From Coriobacteriia bacterium (GTDB taxonomy: Bacteria; Actinomycetota; Coriobacteriia; Coriobacteriales; QAMH01): a stretch of DNA of 64,000 nucleotides. The stretch covers positions 1 to 64,000 of the forward strand of contig QAMH01000002.1 in assembly GCA_003149935.1 (NCBI GenBank), in the 5' to 3' direction. This document shows, one piece after another, positions 17,300-27,031 of this stretch. Position 1 is the stretch's first letter. Each line of letters begins with the position of its first letter. Made by a program: the position numbers and the translations under genes. The notes beneath the pieces are model-generated. The model was not told where the DNA came from and made no database searches. It was given only the letters and a program-made list of their open reading frames with translations.

Positions 17300-18898
17300 T
17301 CACCTTTGCTTCCTGGGCTTGTCGACTACCTCGTAGTCCTCGAACACGGGAGCGACCTTCCGATCCATCGGACCGCCGAAGATGCGCGATGCGCGATAGC
17401 GCTGGTCGCGACCGCCGCCCATGTTCATGCCCTGCTCGCCTTGGGCAAGGACGCTTGCCTCATGATTGCGATTGGCCGTGGGTACCACGAAGCGATCCTC
17501 GTAGTTCGCGATGGCGAGCAGCGAGTGCATTTCGCAGATGTCCTCGGGAAGGAGCCCGAGCTCATGGAGCCGCTCGGCCCCCGGAGCCTGCTTGACCGCA
17601 TCGAGCGGCAGCTCGCTTCTCAGGTACTGCGCGAGCCCCGCGGAATCACTGTAGCTTCTCACGATGGTGCGCATGAGCAGCATCCTGGACAGCGCGTCTT
17701 GGACGACCTTCGTATTGCCGCCGGCAAGCAGGTTGGCGAGGTACTGAATCGGAATCCTGAGCTCGTTTGCCTTCGGCAGCACGCCGTCCATCGACACCTT
17801 GCCCGCATCGACGGCGTCGACAACGGGAGAGAGCGGCGGGACGTACCAGACCATCGGAAGCGTGCGGTATTCGGGGTGCATCGGGAATGCGAGCCCCCAT
17901 TCGATGAGCTTGCGCACGGGAGACTTCTGGGCGGCCTCTATCCACTCGTCCGATATGCCGGCCGCTCGGGCTCCCTCGATGACGTCGAGGTTGAACGGGT
18001 CGAGGAAGACGCTTCGCTGCGCCTCGTAGAGGTCCTCGTCGTTTTCGATGCTCGCAAGGGCCTTGATCTTATCGGCATCGTAGAGGACGACTCCGATATA
18101 GCGGATGCGACCCGTGCACGCCTCGGAGCATACGGTCGGACAGCCGCTCTCGATGCGGGGATAGCAGAAGATGCACTTCTCGGCCTTGCCGCTCGACCAG
18201 TTGTAGTAGACCTTCTTGTACGGGCAACCGGTCATGCACATGCGCCAGCCGCGGCACTTGTTCTGGTCGACCAAGACGATGCCGTCTTCCTCGCGCTTGT
18301 ATATGGAGCCCGACGGGCAGCTTGCCACGCAGCCGGGATTGAGGCAGTGGTTGCACAGGCGCGGCAGGTAGAACATGAAGGTCTGCTCGTATTGGGAGTA
18401 GATCTCGCGCTGGACGCCATCGAGGTTGGTGTCCTTCACCGTCTCGATGTCGACGCCGCCGAGGTCGTCTTCCCATGCGGCGCTTCCCTCGACCTTGTCC
18501 ATGACCTCGCCGGTTATGGAGCTGATGGGGCGTGCCGTCGGCGATGTCTTCATGAGGGGTGCCTTCTGCAGCTTCTGGTAGTCGAAGGTGTAGGGCTCGT
18601 AGTACTCGTCGATGGTGGGCAGCAACCCGTTGCTGAAGATGCCGGCCAGCAGCCAGGGGCGATTGCCGCGCTTCAGCCGCAGCTTGCCGCCGTCTATCTG
18701 CCAACCGCCCTTCCACTTGTCCTGGTCTTCCCATTGCTTCGGGTAACCCGTACCCGGCTTCGTCTCAACGTTGTTGAACCAGATGTACTCCGTGCCGGGC
18801 TTGTTCGTCCACACGTTCTTGCAGGTGACCGAACAGGTGTGGCACCCGATGCACTTGTCGAGGTTCAGGACCATCGTTATTTGGGCGCGTATCTTCAT
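17300..18898 (-). CDS. narH: Respiratory nitrate reductase beta subunit
   Basis: 532 residues, somewhat longer than usual NarH. The Fe-S motifs are CIGCHTCSVTCKNVW, CNHCLNPGCVASCP, CRGWRMCMTGC and CIFCYPRIESGCPTVCSEAC. The Trp in CRGWRMC is the hallmark of the NarH 3Fe-4S site. It connects NarG and NarI on the cytoplasmic face. ATG 18898 follows GGGAG; the gap to narG is 28 bp. Confidence 0.95.
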   Translation of the reverse strand: MKIRAQITMVLNLDKCIGCHTCSVTCKNVWTNKPGTEYIWFNNVETKPGTGYPKQWEDQDKWKGGWQIDGGKLRLKRGNRPWLLAGIFSNGLLPTIDEYYEPYTFDYQKLQKAPLMKTSPTARPISSITGEVMDKVEGSAAWEDDLGGVDIETVKDTNLDGVQREIYSQYEQTFMFYLPRLCNHCLNPGCVASCPSGSIYKREEDGIVLVDQNKCRGWRMCMTGCPYKKVYYNWSSGKAEKCIFCYPRIESGCPTVCSEACTGRIRYIGVVLYDADKIKALASIENDEDLYEAQRSVFLDPFNLDVIEGARAAGISDEWIEAAQKSPVRKLIEWGLAFPMHPEYRTLPMVWYVPPLSPVVDAVDAGKVSMDGVLPKANELRIPIQYLANLLAGGNTKVVQDALSRMLLMRTIVRSYSDSAGLAQYLRSELPLDAVKQAPGAERLHELGLLPEDICEMHSLLAIANYEDRFVVPTANRNHEASVLAQGEQGMNMGGGRDQRYRASRIFGGPMDRKVAPVFEDYEVVDKPRKQR

Positions 18899-18926
18899 GG
18901 TATCGGCTCCCTCTCAGAATCGTCGG

Positions 18927-21900
18927 CTAACAGTCTTTCTCGACGATGTGCTTGGTCAATACATCAGCTTCGCTGCGGGCCTCTTCGTCGAGCCAATCGA
19001 CGGAATCGACCTTGTGAAGCCAGATGAAGTCATCGCGATTCGGGCAGATGGTCCCGTAGTAGTTCAAGTGGAACGAGAGCTGCGCATAGCCGCCGATCAT
19101 GTGCGTCGGGTTGATCACGACGCGCGTCGGCGAGTTATGGTCGCCACCTCGGATGCCCGTGACCTTCGAAGCGGGCGTGTTCACGATCTTCTCGGTCGCG
19201 TGCTGGAGGATCGAGAGGCCCTGGGGCATGCGCGAGGTCAGAATAGCTCGGGCCACCATCGCGCCGTTGGCATTCCAGAACTCTACCCAGTCGTTATCCT
19301 CGATATCGGCCGCTTTCGCATCCTTGTCGTTGAGCCAGATTGTGGGGCCGCCTCGCGAGAGGGACAACATGCGCTCGTTGTCGTAATACGTCGAGTGGAT
19401 TGCCCACTTCTGGTGGATCGTCGTGAAGTTGAGCATGATGGTCGGGTGACCGCTATCGGCCGCGTGCTGGTAGCCGGCAAGTGCTCGCTGGTCTGCGGGT
19501 GGGCGGTACTGCGGGAACTCCTGGCCAAAGGCGCGCATCCACTCGTGGTCCTGGTAGAAGTGCTGCCTGCCGGTGAGCGTGCGCCACGGTAGGTTGAGGT
19601 TGACGTTTTGCCAGAACGCGACGTAGGGAATCTCGTCGTTCTCGATGCCGGACCAATCGGGGCCCGTGAAGGTCTTGCGCGATTGGACTTGCAGATCGAA
19701 GAAGGTGAGCTTGTCGCCGCGATGCTCCTCGGAGAGCTGCTTGCAGGGAACGCCGCTTTGCTTCTCGACGAAGTCCCAGCTGTGGTAGGCAAGGCTGCCG
19801 TTGGTCTCTGGCGAGACGCGCATGATCATGTTGGCAGCCGCGATGTCGGAATCCATCTTCGGGCGACCCTCGGCGACGCCGTCGGCAACCGTGCCGTTCA
19901 TGTCGGCCAGCTCGTCGATCTCCTGGGAGAGGTCCCACTTGATGCCGCGATTGCCGCCACCATGCTCCGAGAGCCTCGGGCCGACCGAGCAGTACATGTC
20001 GTGGATGTTGCCGTAGTTGCGCTCGATCTCGACGATGTGCGGGGCGGTCTTGCCCGGTATGAGGTCGCACTCGCCCTCGTACCAGCGCTTCACGTCGAGC
20101 GGCTGCCCGAGCTCCGAGGCCGTGTCATGACCGAGCGGCATGAGCAGGACGTCTTTCACCGCGGAGAAGCGCTCGGGATAGGCACCGCCCATCTGCGAGA
20201 TGCGCTTGGACAGTAGCTCGAAGATCTCCCAGTCGCTCTTGGCCTCCCAAGGGCACGAGACGGCCTTCACGAAGGGATGGATGAAGCTGTGCATGTCCGT
20301 CGTGTTGATGTCGTTCTTCTCGTAGAACGTCGCCGCCGGAAGCACGATGTCTGCGTAGAGGCCCGTGGTCGAGATGCGGAAATCCAGGTTGACCAGGAGG
20401 TCGAGCTTGCCGATGGGCGCCTTTCGCCACTTGACGAGCTCGGGCTTGAGGTCTTCCTCGTCTGCCGACAGCTCCTCGCCGACGATGCCATCTTGCGCAC
20501 CCATGAGATGCTTGAGGAAGTACTCCTGGCCCTTGCCCGACGAGCCCAGGATGTTCGAGCGCCAGACGAAGAGGTTTCGCGGCCAGTTGAACGGCTCGTC
20601 GAGGTCCTCGAGGCTGAAGTGAACCTTGCCGCTCTTGAGGGCATCGACCAGGTACTCCTCGGTCTCCATGCCCTGCTTCTTGGCCGCACTGGCAATGCCG
20701 GTGGGGTTGGTGTCGAGCTGCGGAACCGTCGGCAGCCAGCCCATCTTCGCGCTCTGGAGGTTGCAGTCGATGTAGGTGCCACTGTAGCGCTTGGCGTCTG
20801 CCAGCGGGGATCGCATGTACGACAGGGGCATGCGCTCGTAGCGCCACTGATCCGTATGCTCGTAGAAGAAGCTCGTCGCGTTCATCTGGCGCGAGGCGGG
20901 AACCCAGTCCTGCGCGAACGAGAACTCGGCCCATCCGGCCTCGGGACGAATCTTCTCCTGGCCGACGTAATGGCACCAGCCACCTCCGGTGACGCCCACC
21001 GTTCCGCAGAGCATGAGGATGTTCATGATGCCGCGATAGGCGTTGTCGGTCTGGTACCACTGGTTGAGGCCGGCACCCATGAGCACGCAGGCCCGGCCCT
21101 TGGTGTTGGAGGCGGCCGTCGCGAACTCGCGTGCCAGGCGTATCACGTCATCGGCGCGAACGCCGGTGATGTCTTCCTGCCAGCGCGGCGTGAAGGGGAC
21201 GTTGTCCCGCTCGTTGGCCGCTACCTGGCCGCCTATGCCGCGGTCGATGCCGAGAAACGCGCCGAAGAGGTCGAAGACCGTCGCGACGAGGACTTCGCCA
21301 TCGGTCGTCTTGATCCTCTTGACCGGCACGGCACGCTGCAGCACCGGGCCGTCGTCATCGTTGCCCTGGAACAGTGGGATGCTCTCGTCGCCGAAGTACG
21401 GGACGTTCAAGGTGACCACGTCGTCCGAGGAGTCGATGAGGGTCAGGCGCGGATGGATGTCCTTGCCGGTCTCGCCATCGACCTCGAGGGTGTTCCACTT
21501 GCCCTCGTCGCCGTTTTCCTCCTGCTCCCATCGGTATCCGATGGAACCACGGGGAACGGCGGGCGCATCGCTCGTGTCATCCCACACGACCGTCTTCCAC
21601 TCGCCGTTGCCGGCGTTGGCGTACTGCGCAAGGTCGCTCGCGCGCAGCGTGCGCCCCGCGACGTAGGCATCCTTGCCGTCACGCTCGTCCAGGCGCACCA
21701 GTATGGGGAGGTCGGTGAACCTTCTCACGTAGTCGGTGAAGTAGGGATCGGGATTGTCGAGGTGGAACTCCTTGAATATGACGAAGTTCATCGCGAGCGC
21801 AAGGGCGGCATCCGTACCCTGTTTGGGATGCACCCACCAGTCGGCGTCCTTCGTGCTCTCGCAGTAATCGGGGCAGACGTTAACGAGCTTCGTGCCGTTG

Positions 21901-22715
21901 TAGCGCGCCTCGATCATGAAGTGGGCGTCGGGGGTGCGCGTCATCGAGATGTTCGTGCCCCAGCAGATGATGTAGTTGGAGTAATACCATGCCTCGGACT
22001 CGGGTACGTCGGTCTGCTCGCCGAAGGTCTGGGGAGACGACGGCGGAAGGTCGCAATACCAGTCGTAGAACGAAAGGGGCGCGCCGCCTATCAGGGAGAG
22101 ATAGCGAACGCCCGCGCCGTAGGACACCATGGAATAGCCGGGGATCGGGGAAAAGCCCGTGATGCGGTCGGGGCCGTACTTCTCGATCGTGTAGAGGTTG
22201 GCGGCGGCGATGATCTCCGTCGCCTCGTCCCACGTCGTGCGCACGAGATCGCCCAACCCGCGAACCTTCACGTAGCTGTCGCGGGTCTCTGGGTCCTCGA
22301 CGATGCGCCGCCAGGCTTCCAGCGGCTCGTTGTGGACGCGCTCCCTGCGCCATGCGTCACGGAGCTGGGCGCGGATCAGGGGATGCTTGACGCGTGCCGC
22401 GCTGTAGAGATACCACGAGTAGCTCGCGCCACGGGGGCAGCCACGAGGCTCGTGATTGGGGACGCCGCACGGCGTGCGCGGATAGTCCGTCTGCTGGGTC
22501 TCCCACGTGACGATGCCATCCTTCACGAAGATTTTCCAGCTACATGACCCCGTGCAGTTGACGCCGTGGGTGGACCGCACGACTTTGTCATGCGCCCAGC
22601 GATCGCGATATGCATCTTCCCAATTGCGGTTCTCGTCGGTTACCTCGCCCCATCCATCGGCGTAGCTTCCGACGCGCTTCTTGAAGAACAGCGAACCTTC
22701 TGAGAACTTCGACAT
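18927..22715 (-). CDS. narG: Respiratory nitrate reductase alpha subunit
   Basis: 1262 residues, full NarG length, binding Mo-bisMGD and the FS0 cluster. The FS0 ligands are His50, Cys54, Cys58 and Cys93 (THGVNCTGSC...GCPRGA), and the Mo-ligating Asp is Asp222 in WYCDLPPSSPQTFGEQTDV, at the same number as in E. coli NarG. There is no cleavable Tat signal, so the site faces the cytoplasm and nitrate must be imported. ATG 22715 (MSKFSEGSLFF). It is the second gene of the narK-G-H-I-fdh run. Confidence 0.96.
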   Translation of the reverse strand: MSKFSEGSLFFKKRVGSYADGWGEVTDENRNWEDAYRDRWAHDKVVRSTHGVNCTGSCSWKIFVKDGIVTWETQQTDYPRTPCGVPNHEPRGCPRGASYSWYLYSAARVKHPLIRAQLRDAWRRERVHNEPLEAWRRIVEDPETRDSYVKVRGLGDLVRTTWDEATEIIAAANLYTIEKYGPDRITGFSPIPGYSMVSYGAGVRYLSLIGGAPLSFYDWYCDLPPSSPQTFGEQTDVPESEAWYYSNYIICWGTNISMTRTPDAHFMIEARYNGTKLVNVCPDYCESTKDADWWVHPKQGTDAALALAMNFVIFKEFHLDNPDPYFTDYVRRFTDLPILVRLDERDGKDAYVAGRTLRASDLAQYANAGNGEWKTVVWDDTSDAPAVPRGSIGYRWEQEENGDEGKWNTLEVDGETGKDIHPRLTLIDSSDDVVTLNVPYFGDESIPLFQGNDDDGPVLQRAVPVKRIKTTDGEVLVATVFDLFGAFLGIDRGIGGQVAANERDNVPFTPRWQEDITGVRADDVIRLAREFATAASNTKGRACVLMGAGLNQWYQTDNAYRGIMNILMLCGTVGVTGGGWCHYVGQEKIRPEAGWAEFSFAQDWVPASRQMNATSFFYEHTDQWRYERMPLSYMRSPLADAKRYSGTYIDCNLQSAKMGWLPTVPQLDTNPTGIASAAKKQGMETEEYLVDALKSGKVHFSLEDLDEPFNWPRNLFVWRSNILGSSGKGQEYFLKHLMGAQDGIVGEELSADEEDLKPELVKWRKAPIGKLDLLVNLDFRISTTGLYADIVLPAATFYEKNDINTTDMHSFIHPFVKAVSCPWEAKSDWEIFELLSKRISQMGGAYPERFSAVKDVLLMPLGHDTASELGQPLDVKRWYEGECDLIPGKTAPHIVEIERNYGNIHDMYCSVGPRLSEHGGGNRGIKWDLSQEIDELADMNGTVADGVAEGRPKMDSDIAAANMIMRVSPETNGSLAYHSWDFVEKQSGVPCKQLSEEHRGDKLTFFDLQVQSRKTFTGPDWSGIENDEIPYVAFWQNVNLNLPWRTLTGRQHFYQDHEWMRAFGQEFPQYRPPADQRALAGYQHAADSGHPTIMLNFTTIHQKWAIHSTYYDNERMLSLSRGGPTIWLNDKDAKAADIEDNDWVEFWNANGAMVARAILTSRMPQGLSILQHATEKIVNTPASKVTGIRGGDHNSPTRVVINPTHMIGGYAQLSFHLNYYGTICPNRDDFIWLHKVDSVDWLDEEARSEADVLTKHIVEKDC

Positions 22716-22815
22716 GTGAACCCCTAACCATCATGACTGCGCATGGCAGAACTGCTCGGACACGATGAGCCCACCCTCCGACGTTACGAAGACGCCGGGC
22801 TCTAAAACACGCTTC

Positions 22816-24108
22816 CTAACAACGATTCGGAGCGTTCTTCCTGTCGTAGAAGACGACGTTGATCACCAGAATGGCCACGAACACGACGACGGACACGGCA
22901 AACATCACGGTGGCGTTGGTCGATGCCAGCAGCACGCCAATGGTGAACGGACCATAAGCGCCGATAGCCGAAGTCCATCCGACGACCGCGCCGCCTTGGA
23001 CCGGCGGGAAGAGCACGGCCATTTGCTGCGTGGTCGACGCGTTGCCGCAACCCGTCCAGAAGAACACCCAGAACATGGCGATCATCCAGATCCAACAGCC
23101 CATGACGGAGTCGGGCTTGTAGATGATCAGGAAGACGAGGCCGACGATGATGGCGGCGGCCATGATGGTGGTCACGCGGCCACCACGAATCTTGTCGGAT
23201 ACCTTGCCGGCAATGACGCGGGAAATCGCGCCGATGGCCGGACCAACCCACGCGAAGGCGATCGCCGAAGGCGCGCCTGCGACATTGGCAAAGACGCTAT
23301 CGCCCATCAGGGCAAAGTGGGCGCCCAGACCGGCGAACGTAGCGAACGTGCCGTAGTAGAACAGCGTCATGAACCAGGTGTGCTTGCTCTTGAAGATGGA
23401 GAGCTGCGTCTTGAAGTTGGACGTGACGGGAACCGACCGGAGCAAGACGATGGCGAGGATGGCGAGGATTATGACAAGCGGAACCCACACCCAGCCGGCG
23501 TTTTGCAGCCAGACGTCTCTCACGTGACCGTCCACGACCTCATGCTGCGGGGAGCCGAGGATACCGAACACGGAAAACGTGATGACGATTGGCGTGACAA
23601 ACTGAACGAGCGAAGTGCCGAAGTCGGACAGACCGCCCTGGACGCCGAGCGCGAAGCCGCGCTTGGACTTGGGGAAGTAATAGTTGGTCGACGCCATGAG
23701 ACCCGAGAAGGTACCGCCGCCAATGCCGGCGAGGAATGCGAACAGCATCAGCACCTCGAACGGAAGCCCCGGATTGGTCACCGCGTAGATCCAGCATGCA
23801 AGCGGGATGAGCAGCAGGGCCGTGGACATGAAGACCAACTTGCGCGTGCCCATGATGGGCGGAAGGAACGTCCAGACGATGCGCAACGTGCCGGCCGACA
23901 GACCGACCATGGCCACGAGCCAGTAAAGCTGTTGCGAGTCGAGGTGGAATCCGACGGCGTTGAGATGTGGCGCCAGTGACGGCACCAGGTACCATGCGCA
24001 GAAACCAAATGTCAGAGAGAACGTGGATATCCAAACGGTGGTCCAGGCCAGACGCTTGTCCCACTTTTTCGGATCTTCGGGATCCCATTCCTTGATGTCA
24101 GCCTTCAT
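22816..24108 (-). CDS. narK: Nitrate/nitrite transporter (MFS, NarK family)
   Basis: A 430-residue twelve-helix MFS protein. The nitrate signature region GIGGGTFSGLMASTNYYFPKSKRGFALGVQGGLSDFG matches the conserved glycine-rich helices of the NNP family in position, with an Arg in the region TLRIVWTFLP. It should exchange nitrite for nitrate or co-import nitrate for NarG. It is the first gene on the minus strand, 100 bp ahead of narG; ATG 24108 follows GGCGGAGAG. Its promoter region is shared with narJ. Confidence 0.88.
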   Translation of the reverse strand: MKADIKEWDPEDPKKWDKRLAWTTVWISTFSLTFGFCAWYLVPSLAPHLNAVGFHLDSQQLYWLVAMVGLSAGTLRIVWTFLPPIMGTRKLVFMSTALLLIPLACWIYAVTNPGLPFEVLMLFAFLAGIGGGTFSGLMASTNYYFPKSKRGFALGVQGGLSDFGTSLVQFVTPIVITFSVFGILGSPQHEVVDGHVRDVWLQNAGWVWVPLVIILAILAIVLLRSVPVTSNFKTQLSIFKSKHTWFMTLFYYGTFATFAGLGAHFALMGDSVFANVAGAPSAIAFAWVGPAIGAISRVIAGKVSDKIRGGRVTTIMAAAIIVGLVFLIIYKPDSVMGCWIWMIAMFWVFFWTGCGNASTTQQMAVLFPPVQGGAVVGWTSAIGAYGPFTIGVLLASTNATVMFAVSVVVFVAILVINVVFYDRKNAPNRC

Positions 24109-24351
24109 AGCTCTCCGCCCCCATCCCTATGACGACACAACATTCTTAGGTTTTCCTTTATTCTAATACGAGACTATAACCCAACACGGACTAAATTTGT
24201 ACGTCTATCGGAAATTTTCTTGACATTTTCTTTTATATAAGATGCAAATTTCTTTCTGTCAGGCTATCCGCGATCCTATATTGCCTATAATGGACCGGAC
24301 GTCATTGCCGGCGCGGACGCATGCGCTCGTGGCCAATCCGAAGGGAACGAG
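24109..24351. promoter_or_regulatory. Divergent promoter region narK / narJ
   Basis: 243 bp, clearly AT-rich in the first 150 bases. A TATAAT at 24286-24291 faces narJ; TTGACA at 24220-24225 and a TAGAAT on the minus strand near 24160 face the two genes without ideal partners. No clear FNR-type TTGAT-N4-ATCAA or NarL array could be seen, so the anaerobic/nitrate control is unresolved. Confidence 0.45.
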
Positions 24352-24990
24352 ATGATCTGGGAACTGAAAGCCCTCGCCTGCCTGCTGCTCTATCCGGACG
24401 AAGAGCTCCTGAAGAGCCTTCCGGAAATCGAATCGACGCTACGGGATAGCGCCGAGCTCGACGCGAACTCGAAGGAGCAATTGGAGGAGCTCATCAAGTG
24501 GATTCGCGAAACGGACATGTCGTCTCTGCAGGCCGCATACGTCTCGACCTTCGATATCGGAAAGCACGGAAGCCTGAACCTCTTCGAGCACACGCAGGGC
24601 GATTCGCGTGACAGGGGCCATGTCATGGTGGAGCTGAACAGGCTCTACAAGGAGCACGGGCTCGAGCTGACGACAACGGAGCTACCCGATCACCTGCCGG
24701 TGTTCCTCGAGTTCCTCTCGGGCCTCAAGCGCGAGGATGCCCAGCTCTGGCTCGAGAGCGTCATCGGCCCCATCAAGAAGATCGACCACGAGCTCCAGCT
24801 CGATGCAAGCCCCTGGGAAGCGGTGACCGCAGCTCTTCTGGACTTCGCAGGTGCCGAGCGCGAAGTCGTCTCGGAGCGCACGCCCGACGAGATGATCCCG
24901 ACACTCGACGCGGAATACTACGAGGCCCCCGTCACCTTCGGCGGCTCCGTCGACCCGGTTTCGTCCCAGCCGTCTTCTTCCATGTTCTAG
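24352..24990 (+). CDS. narJ: Nitrate reductase maturation chaperone
   Basis: A 212-residue all-alpha TorD/NarJ-family chaperone. The diagnostic line SLNLFEHTQGDSRDRGHVMVELNRLYKEHG and the ELPDHLPVFLEFL segment are strongly NarJ-like. It binds the NarG N-terminus and allows Mo cofactor insertion before membrane docking. RBS GAAGGGAACGAG precedes ATG 24352. It is divergent from narK-GHI rather than inside the operon, so it can be expressed independently, and it converges on the FNT gene ten bases away. Confidence 0.9.
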   Translation: MIWELKALACLLLYPDEELLKSLPEIESTLRDSAELDANSKEQLEELIKWIRETDMSSLQAAYVSTFDIGKHGSLNLFEHTQGDSRDRGHVMVELNRLYKEHGLELTTTELPDHLPVFLEFLSGLKREDAQLWLESVIGPIKKIDHELQLDASPWEAVTAALLDFAGAEREVVSERTPDEMIPTLDAEYYEAPVTFGGSVDPVSSQPSSSMF

Positions 24991-24999
24991 ATCGGCGCG

Positions 25000-25848
25000 T
25001 TACGCCTGCTTCTTGCGGTAGCCGAACCAGTAGACGAAGCCGACGAAGACGCACCCGCCCACGATGTTGCCCAGCGTGGCAAGGCCGATGTTGTAGAAGG
25101 CACCACCCCAGGTGCACAACGCCATCTGCGTCTCGGTGCCAAAGCCACATGCGGCCGCGATGACGCCCATAGGCAGCAGGAACATGTTCGCCACGCAGTG
25201 CTCGAAGCCCATGGCGACGAATGCCATGACGGGAAAAATCGTCGTGAAGATCTTGTCGATGACCGTGCGTCCGGCAAAGCCCATCCACACCGCCAGGCAG
25301 ACGAGAAAGTTGCACATGATGCCGCGGAAGATGATCTGCATGGGATCAAGGCCGATCTTTCCCGATGCGACCGTGACCATCTGGGCGCCGATGGTATTGT
25401 CCCCCGCCTTGATGGCCATGATGGAGCAGCCGAAGACGATGCCGACGAGCACGAGCGATCCCGCGAAGTTGCCGAGCCAGACGACGACCCAGTTCTTCAG
25501 AACCTTGGTCCAGGCAAAGCGCTTGCTCGCCGCACCCATGACCATGAGGCAGTTACCCGTGAAGAGTTCGGCACCGGCGACGATGACGCAGATGAGACCG
25601 AGCGAGAAGCAGAAGCCACCGAGGATGTTGGATGCGGCAAAGCCGAGCGTTGGGTCTGCCTTCACGCAGGTCATGAACAACGCGCCGCTACCGATGAGCA
25701 TACCGGCCATGAGCGCGAGCACGATGGTGCGGCCAACCTCCATCTGGGTCTTCGCGAGGCCAACGGCCTCGGCCTTCTGCTCGAGTGCCGTACCTGACAG
25801 GCAATCCGGCTTGATTGCGTTTATCTCCTCGGGCTGTAACTCGGCCAT
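25000..25848 (-). CDS. Formate/nitrite transporter (FNT family)
   Basis: A 282-residue, six-TM FocA/NirC-type pentameric channel. The family signatures are KNWVVVWLGNFAGS and FEHCVANMFLLPMG, with the pore His in FEHC. It should move formate or nitrite, either being useful next to NAR and FDH; sequence does not separate FocA from NirC function with certainty. The start is ATG 25848 (MAELQPEEINAI) behind GGAGAGG; an upstream in-frame ATG at 25887 is less likely. Confidence 0.9.
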   Translation of the reverse strand: MAELQPEEINAIKPDCLSGTALEQKAEAVGLAKTQMEVGRTIVLALMAGMLIGSGALFMTCVKADPTLGFAASNILGGFCFSLGLICVIVAGAELFTGNCLMVMGAASKRFAWTKVLKNWVVVWLGNFAGSLVLVGIVFGCSIMAIKAGDNTIGAQMVTVASGKIGLDPMQIIFRGIMCNFLVCLAVWMGFAGRTVIDKIFTTIFPVMAFVAMGFEHCVANMFLLPMGVIAAACGFGTETQMALCTWGGAFYNIGLATLGNIVGGCVFVGFVYWFGYRKKQA

Positions 25849-25923
25849 GCGCCTCTCCTCCCGCCTCGTCTTGCGCCCCGTACCCACGAGGCAGTTGACG
25901 AGTTGTACTCATTTCCTGTCGGT

Positions 25924-25934
25924 TTACAGAACAG
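25924..25934. promoter_or_regulatory. TTACAGAACAG motif shared with the modA leader
   Basis: The same 11-mer occurs at 7613-7623 ahead of modA. Here it lies in the 157-bp divergent region between the FNT channel and the NYN protein. On the FNT strand two TGTAAA repeats occur (in ATGTAAAATCC and CTGTAAACC). A shared regulator for molybdate uptake and nitrite/formate exchange is possible; chance recurrence is not excluded. Confidence 0.3.
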
Positions 25935-26005
25935 GATTTTACATGAGCTATCATGAGCGAGATTAATTACGTCACTATGTATTCGCATACGGAAACGGAC
26001 ACACC

Positions 26006-27025
26006 ATGCACGACGAAGTAAACGATGAGCCGCGTCTCGCGCTCCTCATCGACGCGGACAACATCTCCGCCAAGTACCTCCCCGTCATCCTCAACGAGAT
26101 TCCACGCTACGGCGTGGCGACCTATCGCCGCATCTACGGAGACTTCACCGACCCGCAGGCGGCCAAGTGGCGCCCCAAGTTGCTCGATAACTCCATCACA
26201 CCCGTCCAGCAGTTCAGCAACGTCAAGAGCCACAAGCCGGGCGAAAAAGCGGGCAAGAACGCGACCGACTCCACGCTCATCATCGACGCGATGGACATCC
26301 TGTACGCCGGCAAGGTCGATGGTTTCGTCATCGTCTCCTCCGACAGCGACTTCACGCGCCTGGCCGCCCGCCTACGCGAGAGCAACATGATCGTGGTCGG
26401 TATGGGGCGCAACCAGACCGCAGTGTCGTTCAGACACGCCTGCACCAAGTTCGTGAACATCGAATACCTCTACAAACTGCAGCGCAGCAAGAACGGCGAT
26501 GACGCAGACATCGAGACCGACGACGTCGAGGAAATCGAGGAGCAATCCCCCATCGATGCGGAGAACATCGAGACCACGGTCTCGCTGCGTGACGTGGGTG
26601 CCGTCATGGGTGGCATCATCCACACGAACGACAACCGCGGCAGGACGACCTCGCTCGCGGAGGTGGGCGCCGCTCTCAACAACAAGTTCCCCGACTTCGA
26701 CGTGCGCAATTTCGGCTATAGCCAGCTCTCCAAGCTCATCGAGGACTTCGACCGCTTCGAGCTCGTGAAGACTAACGTGGGCTACGACGTGCGCATCGCC
26801 GACACACGCGATGACATCAAGCAGGTCGAGCAGTTCATGGTTCTCGAAATCGGCCGTCACAAGAACAAGTCGATGAGCATCACGTCACTTGCCTCGAAGG
26901 TGCACGACACGTTCCCGCAGTTCAACGTCAAGGACACGGGGTATTCGCAGTTCTACAAGTTCGTCGACAGCATCAAGGGTATTCACGTCACCGGCGGCAA
27001 ACGCAAGTACGCGCATCTGGATTAG
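26006..27025 (+). CDS. NYN-domain protein with two LOTUS/OST-HTH domains
   Basis: A 339-residue cytosolic protein. Residues ~8-155 form a NYN (PIN-like, LabA/DUF88) domain: LALLIDADNIS opens it and VDGFVIVSSDSDFTRLAARLRE carries the metal-binding Asp residues. An acidic linker (~165-190) is followed by two OST-HTH/LOTUS domains (~195-265 and ~272-335), each ending in a FGYSQLSKLI or TGYSQFYKFV helix. The family is predicted to be an RNase or RNA-binding regulator; the substrate is unknown. It is monocistronic and divergent from the FNT gene. Confidence 0.85.
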   Translation: MHDEVNDEPRLALLIDADNISAKYLPVILNEIPRYGVATYRRIYGDFTDPQAAKWRPKLLDNSITPVQQFSNVKSHKPGEKAGKNATDSTLIIDAMDILYAGKVDGFVIVSSDSDFTRLAARLRESNMIVVGMGRNQTAVSFRHACTKFVNIEYLYKLQRSKNGDDADIETDDVEEIEEQSPIDAENIETTVSLRDVGAVMGGIIHTNDNRGRTTSLAEVGAALNNKFPDFDVRNFGYSQLSKLIEDFDRFELVKTNVGYDVRIADTRDDIKQVEQFMVLEIGRHKNKSMSITSLASKVHDTFPQFNVKDTGYSQFYKFVDSIKGIHVTGGKRKYAHLD

Positions 27026-27031
27026 AACGGC

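Noticed and set aside
14290..22547. Very long plus-strand frames opposite fdhA (about 700 codons) and narG (about 750 codons)
   Set aside because: They are antisense to well-recognised enzymes, have no ribosome-binding sites or domains, and are the usual product of high-GC codon bias.
24109..24351. FNR or NarL binding sites
   Set aside because: Looked for the TTGAT-N4-ATCAA form and paired heptamers between narK and narJ; no convincing match.
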